Assembly (NCBI RefSeq): GCF_900105175.1
Contig: NZ_LT629771.1
Coordinates: forward strand, 4,668,501-4,732,500
Reading direction: 5' to 3'
From: Jiangella sp. DSM 45060
GTDB lineage: Bacteria; Actinomycetota; Actinomycetes; Jiangellales; Jiangellaceae
DNA: 64,000 bases
In this document: piece by piece, positions 8,336 through 18,324 of the stretch
How the letters are laid out: each line of letters starts with the position of its first letter
How positions within the stretch are numbered: position 1 is the stretch's first letter
The notes under the pieces: generated by a model
Databases searched by the model: none
What the model was told of the DNA's origin: nothing
Seen by the model: only the letters and a program-made list of their open reading frames with translations
Translations under genes and position numbers: made by a program

Positions 8336-9562
8336 TCACCAGTCGTGGACGGTGCCGTCGGCGAGCCGGTTGTAGGGGAGGTAGGCCTGTTCGTAGGGGT
8401 AGCGGCCCGCTTCGTCGGTGTCGAGGGTGACGCCGAGGCCGGGCTGGTCGCCGGGGTGCAGGTAGCCGTCCTTCCAGGTGAAGGTCTGGTGGAACACCTC
8501 GTTCGTGCGCGACCCGTGTTGCATGTATTCCTGGATGCCGAAGTTGTGGATCGCCAGGCCCAGGTGCAGGGCGGCGGCCATGCCGACGGGGGAGATGTCG
8601 GTGGGGCCGTGGATGCCGGACTTGATCTGGTACTGCGCGGCGAAGTCGAGGATCTTGCGCAGGTGGGTGATGCCGCCGGTGTGGGTGACGGCGGAGCGGA
8701 CGTAGTCGATGAGCTGTTCGGTGATCAGGGTCTGGTAGTCCCACACGGTGTTGAAGATCTCGCCGATGGCCAGTGGGGTGGTGGTGTGCTGGCGCACCAG
8801 GCGCAGGCCCTGCTGGTTCTCGGCGGGGGTGCAGTCCTCGAGCCAGAACAGGTCGTAGGGCTCGAGCGCCTGGCCGAGCTTGGCGGCCTGGATCGGGGTG
8901 AGGCGGTGGTGGGCGTCGTGCAGCAGCGGCAGCTCGGGGCCGAACTCGTTCCGGACGGCGTCGAACACGCCGGGCAGGTGGCGCAGGTAGGCGCGGGTGT
9001 CCCAGTCCTCCTCGGCCGGGCGGGCTCCGCGTTGGGCGGGTTCGTGGTCGTAGCGCACGCCGGTGCTGTTCGAGGCGATGCCGTAGATCGCCTTCAGCCC
9101 GGGGACGCCGGTCTGCACGCGGATCGCGCGGTAGCCCTGGTCGAGGTGGTCGCGGATGCTGTCGAACAGCTCGGGCAGGTCGCGGCCGGAGGCGTGGCCG
9201 TAGGCGAGCAGCCCGTCGCGGGAGGCGCCGCCGAGGAGCTGGTAGAGCGGCATCCCGGCGGCCTGGGCCTTGAGGTCCCACAGCGCGACGTCGACGGCGG
9301 CGACGGCGGCCATGGTGACGGGGCCTCGGCGCCAGTAGGCGCTGCGGTAGAGGAACTGCCAGGTGTCCTCGACGCGGTGCGCGTCGCGGCCGATCAGCAG
9401 CGGCACCACGTGATCGCGCAGGTACGCGACGACGGCCAGCTCGCGCCCGTTCAACGTCGCGTCGCCCAGCCCGACCAGCCCGTCGGCGGTCGTCAGCCGC
9501 AACGTCACGAAGTTCCGGTCCGGGCTCGTGACGACGACCTCGGCGGTCTCGATGCTGGTCAA
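8336..9562 (-). CDS. manD: Enolase-superfamily dehydratase, D-mannonate dehydratase (ManD/RspA) family
   Basis: A 408-residue cytoplasmic enzyme expected to dehydrate D-mannonate (or D-gluconate) to 2-keto-3-deoxy-gluconate with Mg2+. Visible family residues are metal ligands Asp216, Glu242 and Glu268, the catalytic His218 in HDAHHR, the Arg148/Tyr160 pair of the N-terminal barrel half, and His318 in GIHGP. The start is a TTG at 9562 that overlaps the ATPase stop as TTGA, giving translational coupling; no upstream ATG is possible without running into the ATPase. It is the last gene of the RpiR-associated operon and probably handles a hexonate released from the imported glycan. Low-activity ManD homologues exist, so the substrate remains to be shown. 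Confidence 0.88.
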   Translation of the reverse strand: MTSIETAEVVVTSPDRNFVTLRLTTADGLVGLGDATLNGRELAVVAYLRDHVVPLLIGRDAHRVEDTWQFLYRSAYWRRGPVTMAAVAAVDVALWDLKAQAAGMPLYQLLGGASRDGLLAYGHASGRDLPELFDSIRDHLDQGYRAIRVQTGVPGLKAIYGIASNSTGVRYDHEPAQRGARPAEEDWDTRAYLRHLPGVFDAVRNEFGPELPLLHDAHHRLTPIQAAKLGQALEPYDLFWLEDCTPAENQQGLRLVRQHTTTPLAIGEIFNTVWDYQTLITEQLIDYVRSAVTHTGGITHLRKILDFAAQYQIKSGIHGPTDISPVGMAAALHLGLAIHNFGIQEYMQHGSRTNEVFHQTFTWKDGYLHPGDQPGLGVTLDTDEAGRYPYEQAYLPYNRLADGTVHDW

Positions 9563-11736
9563 CGAACTGGTCCTTCCTCGTCGACGCCGCGCAGCGTCAG
9601 GGTGGCGGCGAAGTGGCAGGCCGAGAGGTGCCCGGCGCCAGCCGGGGCGAGCTCGGGCCGCTCGGTGTCGCAGCGGGCCTCCTGGCGGTGCGGGCAGCGG
9701 GTGTGGAACCGGCACCCGGGCGGCGGCGCGCTGGGGTCGGGCAGCTCGTCGGCGAGCCGGATGCGGCGGCCGGCGCCGCGCTGGTGCGGGTCCGGCACGG
9801 GGACGGCGGACAGCAGCGCCTCGGTGTAGGGGTGGCGGGGCCCGCGGAACAGCTCGTCGGTCGAGGACTGCTCGACGATGCGGCCGAGGTACATGACGGC
9901 GACGCGGTCGCACAGGTGCTCGACGACGGACAGGTCGTGCGAGATGAACAGGTAGGTGAGCTGGTACTCGTCCTGCAGGTCGCGCAGCAGGTTGAGGATC
10001 TGCGCCCGGATCGAAACGTCCAGCGCCGAGACCGCCTCGTCGGCGATGACCAGCCGCGGGCGGGTGATCAGCGCCCGCGCGATGTTGATGCGCTGCCGCT
10101 GCCCGCCGGAGAACGCGTGAGGGTAGCGCCGCAGGAACTCCGGGCGCAGCCCGACCCTCCGCAGCATCGCCGCGACCTGGTCCTCGACCGTGCTGTCCAG
10201 GCTCGCCGAGTGGATACGCCGCAACGGCTCGGCGATCAGCTGTAGCAGCGTCTTGCGCGGGTTCAGCGACCCGAACGGGTCCTGGAAGATCACCCGGACG
10301 TGCTCGCGGTACGGCCGCAGCTCCTTCGGCCCGAGCCGGGCGAGGTCGACGACGGCGCCGGTGGCGGGGTCGCGGTAGTGGACGGTGCCGGCGGTCGGAT
10401 CCACCGCGCGGGCGATGCACCGGCCCAGCGTGGTCTTGCCGCACCCGGACTCCCCCACCAGGCCGAGCGTCTCGCCCGGCAGGATGTCGAGGTCGACGTC
10501 GTCGACGGCCCGGACGTGACCGACGGTGCGGCCGAAGAAGCCCTTCTTGACCGGGAACTCCATCCGCAGGCCGCGCACCGACAGCAGCGGCTGCGCCGGC
10601 GTCGTCGTGACGGCCGGCCGCGGCGCGGCCACCGGGACCGCGACCGGCCGAACCGCGACCGGCGGGCGTTCCACGTCGGGGTCGAGCAGGTGGCAGGCCG
10701 CCGTGTGCCGGTCGTCGACGGCGCGTACCGGCGGCGCCGTCGCGTCGCACAGCCCGGGCAGGGCCGACGGGCACCGGGTGTGGAACGGGCAGCCGGTGGG
10801 CCGGGCCTCCGGCGACGGGACCATGCCGGCGATCGCGGCCAGCCGCTCCGTCCGGGCCTGCCCGAGCGTCGGCACCGACGCCAGCAGCGCCTGCGTGTAC
10901 GGGTGCCGCGGCCGGTCGAAGACGTCGGTGACCGAGCCCTGCTCCGCGACCGTGCCCAGGTACATGACCGTGACGTCGTCGGCGATCTCGGCCACGACGC
11001 CGAGGTCGTGGGTGATGAACAGCACCGACATCCCGGTCTCGTCCTGCAATTGCGCGATCAGGTCGAGGATGCGCGCCTGCGTCGTGACGTCGAGGGCGGT
11101 GGTGGGCTCGTCGGCGATGAGCAGAGCCGGGTCGCAGGACAGCGCGATGGCGATCATCACCCGCTGGCACATGCCGCCGGACAGCTGGAACGAGTAGGCG
11201 TCGAACCGGCGCTCCGGCTGCGGGATGCCGACCCGGCGCAGCTGCGCGATCGCCAGCTCGCGCGCCTCGTCCGGCGTCACCGAGCGGTGCAGCCGGATCG
11301 CCTGGACCAGCTGGTCGCCGACCGTGTACATGGGAGACAGCGAGGCCATCGGTTCCTGGAAGACCATGCCGATCTGCCCGCCGCGGACCTTGCGGATCGC
11401 ATCGCCGCGGGGATCGAGCCGGGCGAGGTCGACGGCGGGCGCGTCCGGGTCCGGGTGCCACCACAGGTGCCCGCCCTCGATCCGCCCGGGCTGGTCGACG
11501 AGGCCGAGCACCGACCGGGCGGTGATCGACTTGCCGCAGCCGGACTCGCCGACGACGCACATGGTGCGCCCGCGTGGGACGTCGAGGCTGACGCCGTCGA
11601 CCGCCTTCACCACCGCCTCGTCGCCGTGGAAGTAGGTCCGCAGCCCGTCGATCCGCAGGATCGTCCCGGCCGCGGCCAGCTCGTGCCCGACGGAGACCGG
11701 GTCGGCCGCCACCGGGGCGTCGCTGTGCACACTCAT
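9559..11736 (-). CDS. Fused double ATPase of a Dpp/Opp-type ABC importer (DppD-DppF fusion)
   Basis: A 725-residue protein carrying two complete ABC ATPase domains that are usually separate proteins in peptide/oligosaccharide importers. The first half has Walker A GESGCGKS, signature LSGGMCQR and Walker B LLIADEP; the second has [16 protein letters not shown] and LVIADEA. Each half ends in the oligopeptide-transporter C-terminal motif with paired cysteines (CPFHTRCP and CRFHTRCP). A proline/valine-rich linker around residues 345-375 joins them. It powers the two permeases encoded immediately upstream and overlaps the downstream dehydratase by 4 nt. In the other two Dpp-type systems in this window the two ATPases are separate genes. 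Confidence 0.93.
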   Translation of the reverse strand: MSVHSDAPVAADPVSVGHELAAAGTILRIDGLRTYFHGDEAVVKAVDGVSLDVPRGRTMCVVGESGCGKSITARSVLGLVDQPGRIEGGHLWWHPDPDAPAVDLARLDPRGDAIRKVRGGQIGMVFQEPMASLSPMYTVGDQLVQAIRLHRSVTPDEARELAIAQLRRVGIPQPERRFDAYSFQLSGGMCQRVMIAIALSCDPALLIADEPTTALDVTTQARILDLIAQLQDETGMSVLFITHDLGVVAEIADDVTVMYLGTVAEQGSVTDVFDRPRHPYTQALLASVPTLGQARTERLAAIAGMVPSPEARPTGCPFHTRCPSALPGLCDATAPPVRAVDDRHTAACHLLDPDVERPPVAVRPVAVPVAAPRPAVTTTPAQPLLSVRGLRMEFPVKKGFFGRTVGHVRAVDDVDLDILPGETLGLVGESGCGKTTLGRCIARAVDPTAGTVHYRDPATGAVVDLARLGPKELRPYREHVRVIFQDPFGSLNPRKTLLQLIAEPLRRIHSASLDSTVEDQVAAMLRRVGLRPEFLRRYPHAFSGGQRQRINIARALITRPRLVIADEAVSALDVSIRAQILNLLRDLQDEYQLTYLFISHDLSVVEHLCDRVAVMYLGRIVEQSSTDELFRGPRHPYTEALLSAVPVPDPHQRGAGRRIRLADELPDPSAPPPGCRFHTRCPHRQEARCDTERPELAPAGAGHLSACHFAATLTLRGVDEEGPVR

Positions 11737-11749
11737 TCCGCGTCCCCTG

Positions 11750-12880
11750 TCATCGTCGGTACGGATCGGCGGCGTCGCGCAGCCCGTCGCCCAGGAAGTT
11801 CAGCGACAGCACCGCGATCACCACGGCCAGGCCCGGCAGCAGCAGCCAGGGCGCGGTCGAGATCACCCGGATCTGCTGCGCCTCCTGCAGCAGCACGCCC
11901 CACGACACCACCGGCGGCTGCAGGCCCAGACCCAGGAAGGACAGCGCGGTCTCGGCCAGGATCATCGCCGGGATCGCCAGCGTCAGCGTCGCGATGAGGT
12001 GCGACGTGAACGACGGCAGCATGTGCCCGAAGATGATCGCCCGCCGGCCCGCGCCGTCGAGTCTGGCGGCCATGACGAAGTCCTCCTCGCGCAGCGATAG
12101 GAACCGGCCGCGCACCTCGCGGGCCAGACTCGTCCACGCGACGAACGAGAGCACCACCGTGATCATGAAGTATCTGGTCAGCGGGCTCCAGCTGGTGGGA
12201 ACCGCGGCGGCCAGCCCCAGCCACAACGGCAGCGTCGGCAGCGACATGAAGAACTCGACCATGCGCTGGATGACGGTGTCGACGCGGCCGCCGAAGTAGC
12301 CGGACACCCCGCCCAGCGTGATGCCGAGGACGAACGCGACCGCGACGCCCACCAGGCCCACCGACATCGACACCCGGGTGCCGTGGATGATGCGCGACAG
12401 CTGGTCGCGGCCGAGCCGGTCGGCGCCGAGCAGGTACATCGGCGGCCCGTCCGGGTCAGCCGGGCCGATCAGGTGGATGTTCGTCTCGAACAACCCGAAC
12501 AGCCGGTACGACGGCCCGCGGGCGAACAGCTCGACCGGCACCTTGGTGCTCTCGTCGACCGCGAACCGGATCTCCAGTGTCTCCGGGTCCTGCTCGGCGG
12601 TGTACCCGTGGACGTACAGGCCCCAGTCCCAGCCGTCGCTGGTGTCGACGACGTGCAGCGACTGCGGCGGCGCGTAGGTGTACTCCGGATCCAGCTGCCC
12701 GGAGTCGTACGGCGCCAGGAAATCGGCGAAGACCGCGACGAAATAGAGCAGCGCCGTGACGATCAGCCCGCCCAGAGCCAGCTTGTGCTTGCGGAACCGC
12801 CACCACATGAGCCGCCACTGCGACGCCACCGGCGCTGCGGGCTCCGTGACCTCGGCCTGGGGTGTGACCTGCGCAGACAT
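11750..12880 (-). CDS. ABC importer permease, DppC type with large extracytoplasmic insert
   Basis: A 376-residue membrane permease. The first transmembrane helix (residues about 36-56) is followed by an insert of some 110 residues, rich in Asp/Tyr/Pro, before the conserved LGADRLGRDQLSR segment. Five further helices and the EAA-type loop (EEDFVMAARLDGAGRRAI) that docks on the ATPase follow. The insert is a feature of Dpp-type permeases that work with long (about 600-residue) binding proteins, matching the large binding lipoprotein of this operon. Gene order is permease B, permease C, ATPase, with 9- and 13-bp gaps. Confidence 0.92.
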   Translation of the reverse strand: MSAQVTPQAEVTEPAAPVASQWRLMWWRFRKHKLALGGLIVTALLYFVAVFADFLAPYDSGQLDPEYTYAPPQSLHVVDTSDGWDWGLYVHGYTAEQDPETLEIRFAVDESTKVPVELFARGPSYRLFGLFETNIHLIGPADPDGPPMYLLGADRLGRDQLSRIIHGTRVSMSVGLVGVAVAFVLGITLGGVSGYFGGRVDTVIQRMVEFFMSLPTLPLWLGLAAAVPTSWSPLTRYFMITVVLSFVAWTSLAREVRGRFLSLREEDFVMAARLDGAGRRAIIFGHMLPSFTSHLIATLTLAIPAMILAETALSFLGLGLQPPVVSWGVLLQEAQQIRVISTAPWLLLPGLAVVIAVLSLNFLGDGLRDAADPYRR

Positions 12881-12889
12881 GAGGGCTCC

Positions 12890-13831
12890 CTACCGGTAGC
12901 GCAGCCGGACCCGCGGGTCGAGCCAGGCCAGCGCGATGTCGGAGACGAGGGTGCCGACGACCGTCAGGACACCGAGGATGAGGATGATCGAGCCGGCGAG
13001 GTACATGTCCTGGCTGCGCAGCGCGCCCAGCAGCAGTGGGCCGACGGTGTTGAGGTTCATCACCGTGGCCACGATCACCTCGCCGCCGACCACGCTCGGC
13101 AGCAGCCAGCCGATCGTGGAGAAGAAGGGGTTCATCGCCACCCGCAGCGGATAGCGCACCAGCAAGCGCCGTTCCGGCAGACCCTGGGCCCGCGCGGCGA
13201 CGACGTACGGTTTTCGCAGCTCGTCCAACAGGTTCGCGCGCAGGATCCGGATCAACCCGGCCGTGCCCGCGGTGCCGAGCACCAGGATCGCGATCGCGAA
13301 CGTCACCGGGTTGGCCTCGCCGACCGACAGCCCGAACGTGCTGAACGCGACCCACAACATCACCAGCGCGAGCAGAAAGTTCGGCGTCGCGAGGCCGAGG
13401 AACCCGATGGTCGTGGCGACATAGTCGCCGATCGAGTACTGCTTGACCGCCGAGTACACGCCGATGGGCACCGCGACGACCCACGTCAGCAGGAGCGTAA
13501 GTCCGGCCAACGCCATCGTCAGCGGCAGCCGGTCGGCGAGCAGGCTGGACACCGATCGGCTCCACTCGAACGACTGCCCGAAGTCGAGGTGGAAGAGGAT
13601 CCCCGAGATCCACTTCCAGTACTGGACGTAGAACGGGTCGTCCAGCCCGTAGCGCTGGTTCAGCGCGTTCAGCTGGGTCTGGTCCAGCGACTCGCCCTGC
13701 GCGGCGTACTGCGCGACGAGCGTGGTCAGGTAGTCGCCGGGCGGCAGCTGGATGATGACGAACGCCACAAGCGAGATCAGGAACACGGTGGGCACCATGT
13801 ACAGCAGCCGGCGCGCCAGGAATGCGGCCAT
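12890..13831 (-). CDS. ABC importer permease, DppB type
   Basis: A 313-residue permease with the family N-terminus (ARRLLYMVPTVFLISLVAF), a periplasmic segment at about 30-95, then five helices and the EAA loop PYVVAARAQGLPERRLL near 205-222. It pairs with the DppC-type permease 9 bp downstream. The C-terminus LDPRVRLRYR is typical. It is preceded by the RpiR-family regulator gene after 81 bp that contain no obvious promoter. Confidence 0.93.
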   Translation of the reverse strand: MAAFLARRLLYMVPTVFLISLVAFVIIQLPPGDYLTTLVAQYAAQGESLDQTQLNALNQRYGLDDPFYVQYWKWISGILFHLDFGQSFEWSRSVSSLLADRLPLTMALAGLTLLLTWVVAVPIGVYSAVKQYSIGDYVATTIGFLGLATPNFLLALVMLWVAFSTFGLSVGEANPVTFAIAILVLGTAGTAGLIRILRANLLDELRKPYVVAARAQGLPERRLLVRYPLRVAMNPFFSTIGWLLPSVVGGEVIVATVMNLNTVGPLLLGALRSQDMYLAGSIILILGVLTVVGTLVSDIALAWLDPRVRLRYR

Positions 13832-13912
13832 GGAGAAACGACACCCCCCAAGAGAGGTCGGGTGGACGGCGCCCGCCGGGCGCCGGTGACTGGGCGAGGA
13901 GAAGGGCCCCGG

Positions 13913-14845
13913 TCAGTCGCCGCGCCAGTCCGACGGCAGGTCGTTGAGGCGTTCCTGACCGGCGCCGAGCTCGTCCAGCGCCGCCAGTGACGTGCCGCCC
14001 TTGGCTTCGGCGACGGCGGTCGCGATGGCCTCGAGCAGCGCCAGCCCGGCTACCCGGGCGCTGAACTGGGCGGCCCCGCGCGGCACGGCCGCGCTGAAGA
14101 TCGTCAGGGACGTCTCGACGACGTCGCCGAGCGGGGACTGCGGGTTCGCCGTCAGCGCCGCGGTCTCGACGCCGTGGCTCTTGGCGTAGTGCAGCGCCTG
14201 GACGGTGTCGCGCGACCGGCCCGAGTAGGAGATGCCGAGGACGAGATCGCCGGGACGCAGCCGCGACACCTGCGCGAGCATGACCATGGGGTCCGACGTC
14301 CACGCGACGGCGACGCCGATGCTGGCCAGCCTGTACGACAGCATCTGACACAGCGGAGCGGCCGTCCCGGTACCGACGAGCAGCACCGACGGCGACGTCG
14401 CCAGCCTGTTCACGACGTGCCGCAGCGCCGGCTCGGAGAGGTTGGCGAGCGTGTCCTGCATGCACTCGACCTCGAGCGCCATGACCCGCTGGATGAGGTC
14501 GCTGACGCCGCCGGCGCCGGCCCGGGCCTCCAGCGCGAGGTCGACCGGGTGCGAGTGGGCGAAGCCCAGCGTCTTGCCCAGGTCGAGCGACAGCGCCTGC
14601 GCGAACTCGCGGTAGCCGGAGTAGCCGAGCGCGTGGGTGAACCGGCTGACGGCGTTCTCGGAGACGCCCGCGGCATGCGCGAGGACCTGGATCGCGACGC
14701 CGCGGGCCTTCCACGGGTCGGCCAGGACGGTGTCGGCCACCTGGGCCCGCGCGCCGCTGAGGTTCGGCCGGGCGCGGCGCAGCCGCTCGAGGCAGGACGG
14801 GGTGTCCGCCCCCTCGGGCGTCCCATGCAAAGGCTCGGAGGTCAT
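13913..14845 (-). CDS. MurR/RpiR-family transcriptional regulator
   Basis: A 310-residue regulator with an N-terminal helix-turn-helix domain (about 20-95; VLAHAAGVSENAVSRFTHALG is the recognition region) and a C-terminal SIS sugar-phosphate-binding domain (about 130-265; VLLVGTGTAA and GISYSGRSRDTV). Proteins of this family sense phosphorylated sugars or amino sugars. I chose the ATG at 14845, with GGAG seven bases upstream, over an in-frame TTG at 14857. It sits inside the transporter operon between sulfatase and permease genes, so it most likely controls that operon. The inverted repeat at 18258-18289 in front of the operon promoter is a candidate binding site. Confidence 0.92.
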   Translation of the reverse strand: MTSEPLHGTPEGADTPSCLERLRRARPNLSGARAQVADTVLADPWKARGVAIQVLAHAAGVSENAVSRFTHALGYSGYREFAQALSLDLGKTLGFAHSHPVDLALEARAGAGGVSDLIQRVMALEVECMQDTLANLSEPALRHVVNRLATSPSVLLVGTGTAAPLCQMLSYRLASIGVAVAWTSDPMVMLAQVSRLRPGDLVLGISYSGRSRDTVQALHYAKSHGVETAALTANPQSPLGDVVETSLTIFSAAVPRGAAQFSARVAGLALLEAIATAVAEAKGGTSLAALDELGAGQERLNDLPSDWRGD

Positions 14846-14897
14846 GTCGGGCTCCAATTCCGATCAAACGGTAACCGCAGGGCGGTCGTCTTGGGTG

Positions 14898-16199
14898 TCA
14901 GCCGCGCAGCCGGACGCGGAGGAAGTCGTCGCCGGTGTGTTCGCACCAGTCGGCCAGCCGGGACCGGTGCTCGTCGAGCACCCTCCGGTGCCGAGCGTCC
15001 TGGGCGAGGTTCACCATCTCCCCCGGATCAGTCTCGAGATCGAACAGCTGCTCGCGGTCGCGGCCCCAGGCGTAGACGGCGTACTTGTACCGGCGGGTGC
15101 GCAGCATGCGCCCGTCGGCGTGCGGCAGCGCCGGCGATTCCCACTTGGTCTCGACGACGACCTGGTCCGGCCGGCCGTCGCTGCCGCGTCCCTCGCAGAC
15201 GGCGCGCAGGCTGGACCCGGCCAGGCCGTCCGGGACGTTGATGCCGGCGAAATCGCACAGCGTCGGCAGCACGTCGACGCCGGCTGAGACGAGGTCGTCC
15301 GCCACCACCCCGGGCGTGGTGACACCGGGCCAGGACACGATGAACGGCACCCGCACCGACTCCTCGTGCAGCGTCCACTTCTGGTTCCAGCGGTGCGCGC
15401 CCATGCCGTCGCCGTGGTCGCTGGAGAACAGCACGAGCGTGTCCTCCGCAAGCCCGGCGGCGCGGACGGCGTCGAGCAGCCGGCCGATCTGCGCGTCGAC
15501 CTTCTCGCACAGCCGGTAGTAGGTGTGCCGGTAGTGCCGCCAGTGGTCGTCGGACCAGCCGGTGACCGGGTACCAGCGCGGGAACTGGGCCTGCGCGATG
15601 CGGATCAGCTCCGGCTCGTACGGCGCGATCGGGTAGTTCGCCGGCAGCGTCGGGCAGTCCTCGGTCGCGGCGACGGGGACGTCGCCCCACGGCAGCGGCT
15701 CGTTGCGGGCCCACTCGCAGATGTTGTGCGGGTTGTCGAACGCCGCGACGAGGAAGAACGGCCGGTCGCGCGGCTCCTCGACGAACGCGACGCAGTCATC
15801 GGCGAGGTGGTCGTCGCCGAAGCCGAAGACCCGCTGGAAGCCGTGATCGCCGGTCATGTCGTACTCGGGCAGGTGCCACTTCCCTCCGTACGCGCAGTCG
15901 TAGCCGGCGCCGGCGAACAGGTGGCCGAGCGAGCGCTTGCGCAGGCCGTCGTCCAGCTCCGCCGCGTTGCCGGTGACACCGGTCTGGTGCGGCATCAGGC
16001 CGGTGACCATGCTGGCCCGCGACGGGCTGCACAGCGGCTGCGCGCAGTAGGCGCCGGGGAACCGCACGCCGGCCGCGGCGAGGGAGTCCATGGCCGGCGT
16101 GCTCAGGTCGGGGTTGCCGGCACAGCTCATGGCGCCCGCGAACTGCTGGTCGGTCAGCACGACCAGCACGTTGGGACGCGACGTGGTATCACGAGGCAT
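14898..16199 (-). CDS. Formylglycine-dependent sulfatase (arylsulfatase/S1 family)
   Basis: A 433-residue type I sulfatase, probably removing sulfate esters from glycan. Early metal-binding residues (VLVVLTDQQ, Asp17) are followed by the maturation motif CSPSR at 57-61, in which Cys57 becomes formylglycine. Later conserved elements include GKWHLPEY and the metal-binding SSDHGDG. No signal peptide is seen, so desulfation would take place in the cytoplasm after import. It overlaps the end of the binding-protein gene by 11 nt. A formylglycine-generating enzyme is needed for activity and is not in this window. Confidence 0.93.
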   Translation of the reverse strand: MPRDTTSRPNVLVVLTDQQFAGAMSCAGNPDLSTPAMDSLAAAGVRFPGAYCAQPLCSPSRASMVTGLMPHQTGVTGNAAELDDGLRKRSLGHLFAGAGYDCAYGGKWHLPEYDMTGDHGFQRVFGFGDDHLADDCVAFVEEPRDRPFFLVAAFDNPHNICEWARNEPLPWGDVPVAATEDCPTLPANYPIAPYEPELIRIAQAQFPRWYPVTGWSDDHWRHYRHTYYRLCEKVDAQIGRLLDAVRAAGLAEDTLVLFSSDHGDGMGAHRWNQKWTLHEESVRVPFIVSWPGVTTPGVVADDLVSAGVDVLPTLCDFAGINVPDGLAGSSLRAVCEGRGSDGRPDQVVVETKWESPALPHADGRMLRTRRYKYAVYAWGRDREQLFDLETDPGEMVNLAQDARHRRVLDEHRSRLADWCEHTGDDFLRVRLRG

Positions 16200-18185
16200 G
16201 GAAGTACTGCTCCGGGCGGCTCGGGCCGGGCTCGGGGTACACCGCGGAGACCGGCATCGGTTCGTAGACGTTGCGGAAGGAGTTCTTGACGATCCCGTAG
16301 CCGCCCATGGGCAGCACCGTCCCGATGAGCCAGAACTCCTCCTTCGAGATCGCCAGGATCTGCCGGAAGATCTCCTTGCGCGCCTCGTCCTCCGGCGTCG
16401 CGCGCAGCTGGTCGTACAGCGTCATCTGCTCCGCGATCCGCGGCGGCGGCTGCTCCTTCGGGTCGCCGGCGTTGTTGTACCAGTTCGCCCACGGCACCCC
16501 CCAGTTCGAGCCGGTGTGCGACGGGAAGTAGTAGCGAGGGTCCAGCAGGCCGTCCAGGAGCCCGCCGTCGCCGACCCAGACCGATGCGTCGTGCAGATTG
16601 GCCTCGCGGCGTTCGATGAACAGCGACCGGTCCATGGGGTTCATCCGCGCGTCGACGCCGACCTCGCGCCAGTACCCGGCCACCAGCTCGGTGACGTCGG
16701 GGTGGAACGGGAACAGGCTGGGTGTGGCGACGTCGAGCGCGAAGGCGATGCGGGCGCCGTCGGGACGCAGCCGGAAGCCGTCGCCGTCGCGCTCGGTGTA
16801 GCCGGCGCGGTCGAGGTGCTCGTTGGCGAGGCCGACGTCGTATTCGGTGTACTGCTGAGCGAACTCCTCGTCGTAGAAGTCCGACTCCTCGCGCGGCGCG
16901 ACCTGCCACGGCTGGCCCTGCTGCTGGAAGACCGCGTCGATCAGTTCCTGGCGGTCGATCGCGTGCGACAGCCCGATGCGGAAGTCCTTGTTCTGGAAGA
17001 CCTCGCGCAGCACCGGATCCTGGTGCACGAGGTTGAGCGCCATGACGGCCTGGTTCATCTTGCCGTCGACGATGTCGAAGAAGTCGTAGTCGCCGTCCTC
17101 GCGGCTGTTGGCGAGGACAGGCTTGTTGGACAGCGAGTTGATGTGCCGCATGTGCATGTCCAGCTCGCCGTTGGTGGCCTGCAGCAGCATCAGCTCCTCG
17201 TCGCTGACCACCGTATAGACGACGCGGTCCAGGTAGGGCAGCTGGGAGCCGTCGGGGTCGGTCTTGAAGTAGTACGGGTTGCGCTCCAGCACGACCTGCT
17301 CGCTCTCGCCCAGCGGCCTCGTGACGGTCCAGGCGTTGAGGCGGGGCAGCTCCGGGTTCTGCCAGAAGCCCGCGTCGAGCAGGATCGAGAAGCCGACCTT
17401 CGACGTGAACAGCGCGACCCAGTCGGCGGCGCCCTCGGCGGCGGCCACCGTGGCCACGTCCGAGTTGTACGTCGCATGGAACTGCTCGAGGTAGTGGCGC
17501 GGGTAGCTGGTGAGCAGGCCGCCCTCGTCGGGCATGCAGAGGCTCTGCAGGAACAGGCCCTGCGGCTCGGCGAAGGTGAACCGGACGGTGAGGTCGTCGA
17601 CCCTCTCGATGGCCGCGGGCTGCCCACTGACCGTCGTCAGCCACCGCGGCACACCAGGAGCTGGTCGTTGGCGATGACGTCGGTGTAGGCGAAGACGATG
17701 TCGTCGGCCGTGAACGGTGCGCCGTCGGACCACTTCATGCCCTCGCGCAGGCCGATCGTGTAGGCCCTGCCGCCGTCCTCCTGGGTGACCGACTCGGCGA
17801 TGTTGAGCACCGGCTCGGTGAAGTCGATGCTCCAGTGCATGAGCAGCTCGTAGCCGGCAGTGCGGGCCAGCCAGGCGACGTCGCCGGGCCCGAGCAGCGC
17901 GGTCTTCCAGTCGCCGCCGTACTGCCCGATGGAGCCGACCGGCTCGACGACCAGCGGCGTGACCGGCAGCCGTTCCGCGACGGGCGGCAGCTCGCCGGCC
18001 GCAACCCGTTCGGCCAGCGACGGCGCCTCGGGTCCCTTCTCCGCTCCCCCGCCGGCAGGGCCATCGCCGCCGTCGTCGCCGCCGGAGCAGGCCGAGCCCG
18101 CCACCGTGAGTAGGGCGGCGGCGCCGCCCAGCTGGAGCAGGTGGCGCCTCGTGTATCTCGGTCCGAACCACGGTCCGCGCGTCAT
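16189..18185 (-). pseudogene. Family-5 solute-binding lipoprotein of a Dpp-type importer, frameshifted
   Basis: The reading frame is split. The 5' part (18185 to about 17660) encodes a signal with twin arginines and a lipobox cysteine (YTRRHLLQLG then LLTVAGSACSGG, Cys33), then the start of a family-5 substrate-binding protein, ending VIANDQLL. The 3' part (about 17650 to 16189) continues in another frame from PGVPRWLTTVSGQP through the rest of the binding protein (about 490 residues) to EQYFHAS. Together they make one roughly 660-residue protein of the type that works with DppC permeases carrying long inserts. A one-base loss near 17650-17665 explains the break. It is either a genuine inactivating mutation or a sequencing error; the surrounding operon is intact, which favours an error or a very recent event. 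First gene of its operon. Confidence 0.85.
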
Positions 18186-18227
18186 CGCGCCTTCCCTTCT
18201 GCCTGGCCCTGCCTGCACGTTCCGAGC

Positions 18228-18257
18228 ACCGTATTCGCGCCGCCGAGGCGATGTCAA
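18228..18257 (-). promoter_or_regulatory. Promoter of the RpiR-associated operon
   Basis: On the minus strand TTGACA (plus 18252-18257) and TACGGT (plus 18228-18233) are separated by 18 bp, a good sigma-70-type pair 43 bp or more upstream of the binding-protein start at 18185. It directs the seven-gene operon running down to 8336. Confidence 0.6.
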
Positions 18258-18289
18258 TGGAGAAAACTGATAACTAGCAAAAGTTTCCA
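18258..18289. promoter_or_regulatory. Imperfect inverted repeat, candidate RpiR-family site
   Basis: On the plus strand TGGAGAAAACT (18258-18268) faces AAGTTTCCA (18281-18289). The arms share TGGA...AAACT against AGTTTCCA with an internal length difference. It abuts the -35 box of the minus-strand operon and is also only about 40 bp upstream of the divergent oxidoreductase gene, so one regulator could act in both directions. Assignment to the RpiR protein is by position only. Confidence 0.4.
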
Positions 18290-18324
18290 CCAGTCGCTAG
18301 GGTGCCGCCCATGGAGGCGCAGAG

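Noticed and set aside
13832-13912. Separate promoter between the RpiR gene and permease B
   Set aside because: The 81-bp gap shows no -35/-10 pair with acceptable spacing; the genes are more simply one operon.
18258-18289. Assignment of the inverted repeat as a definite RpiR operator
   Set aside because: The arms differ in length and no comparison sites are available in the window; reported only as a candidate.
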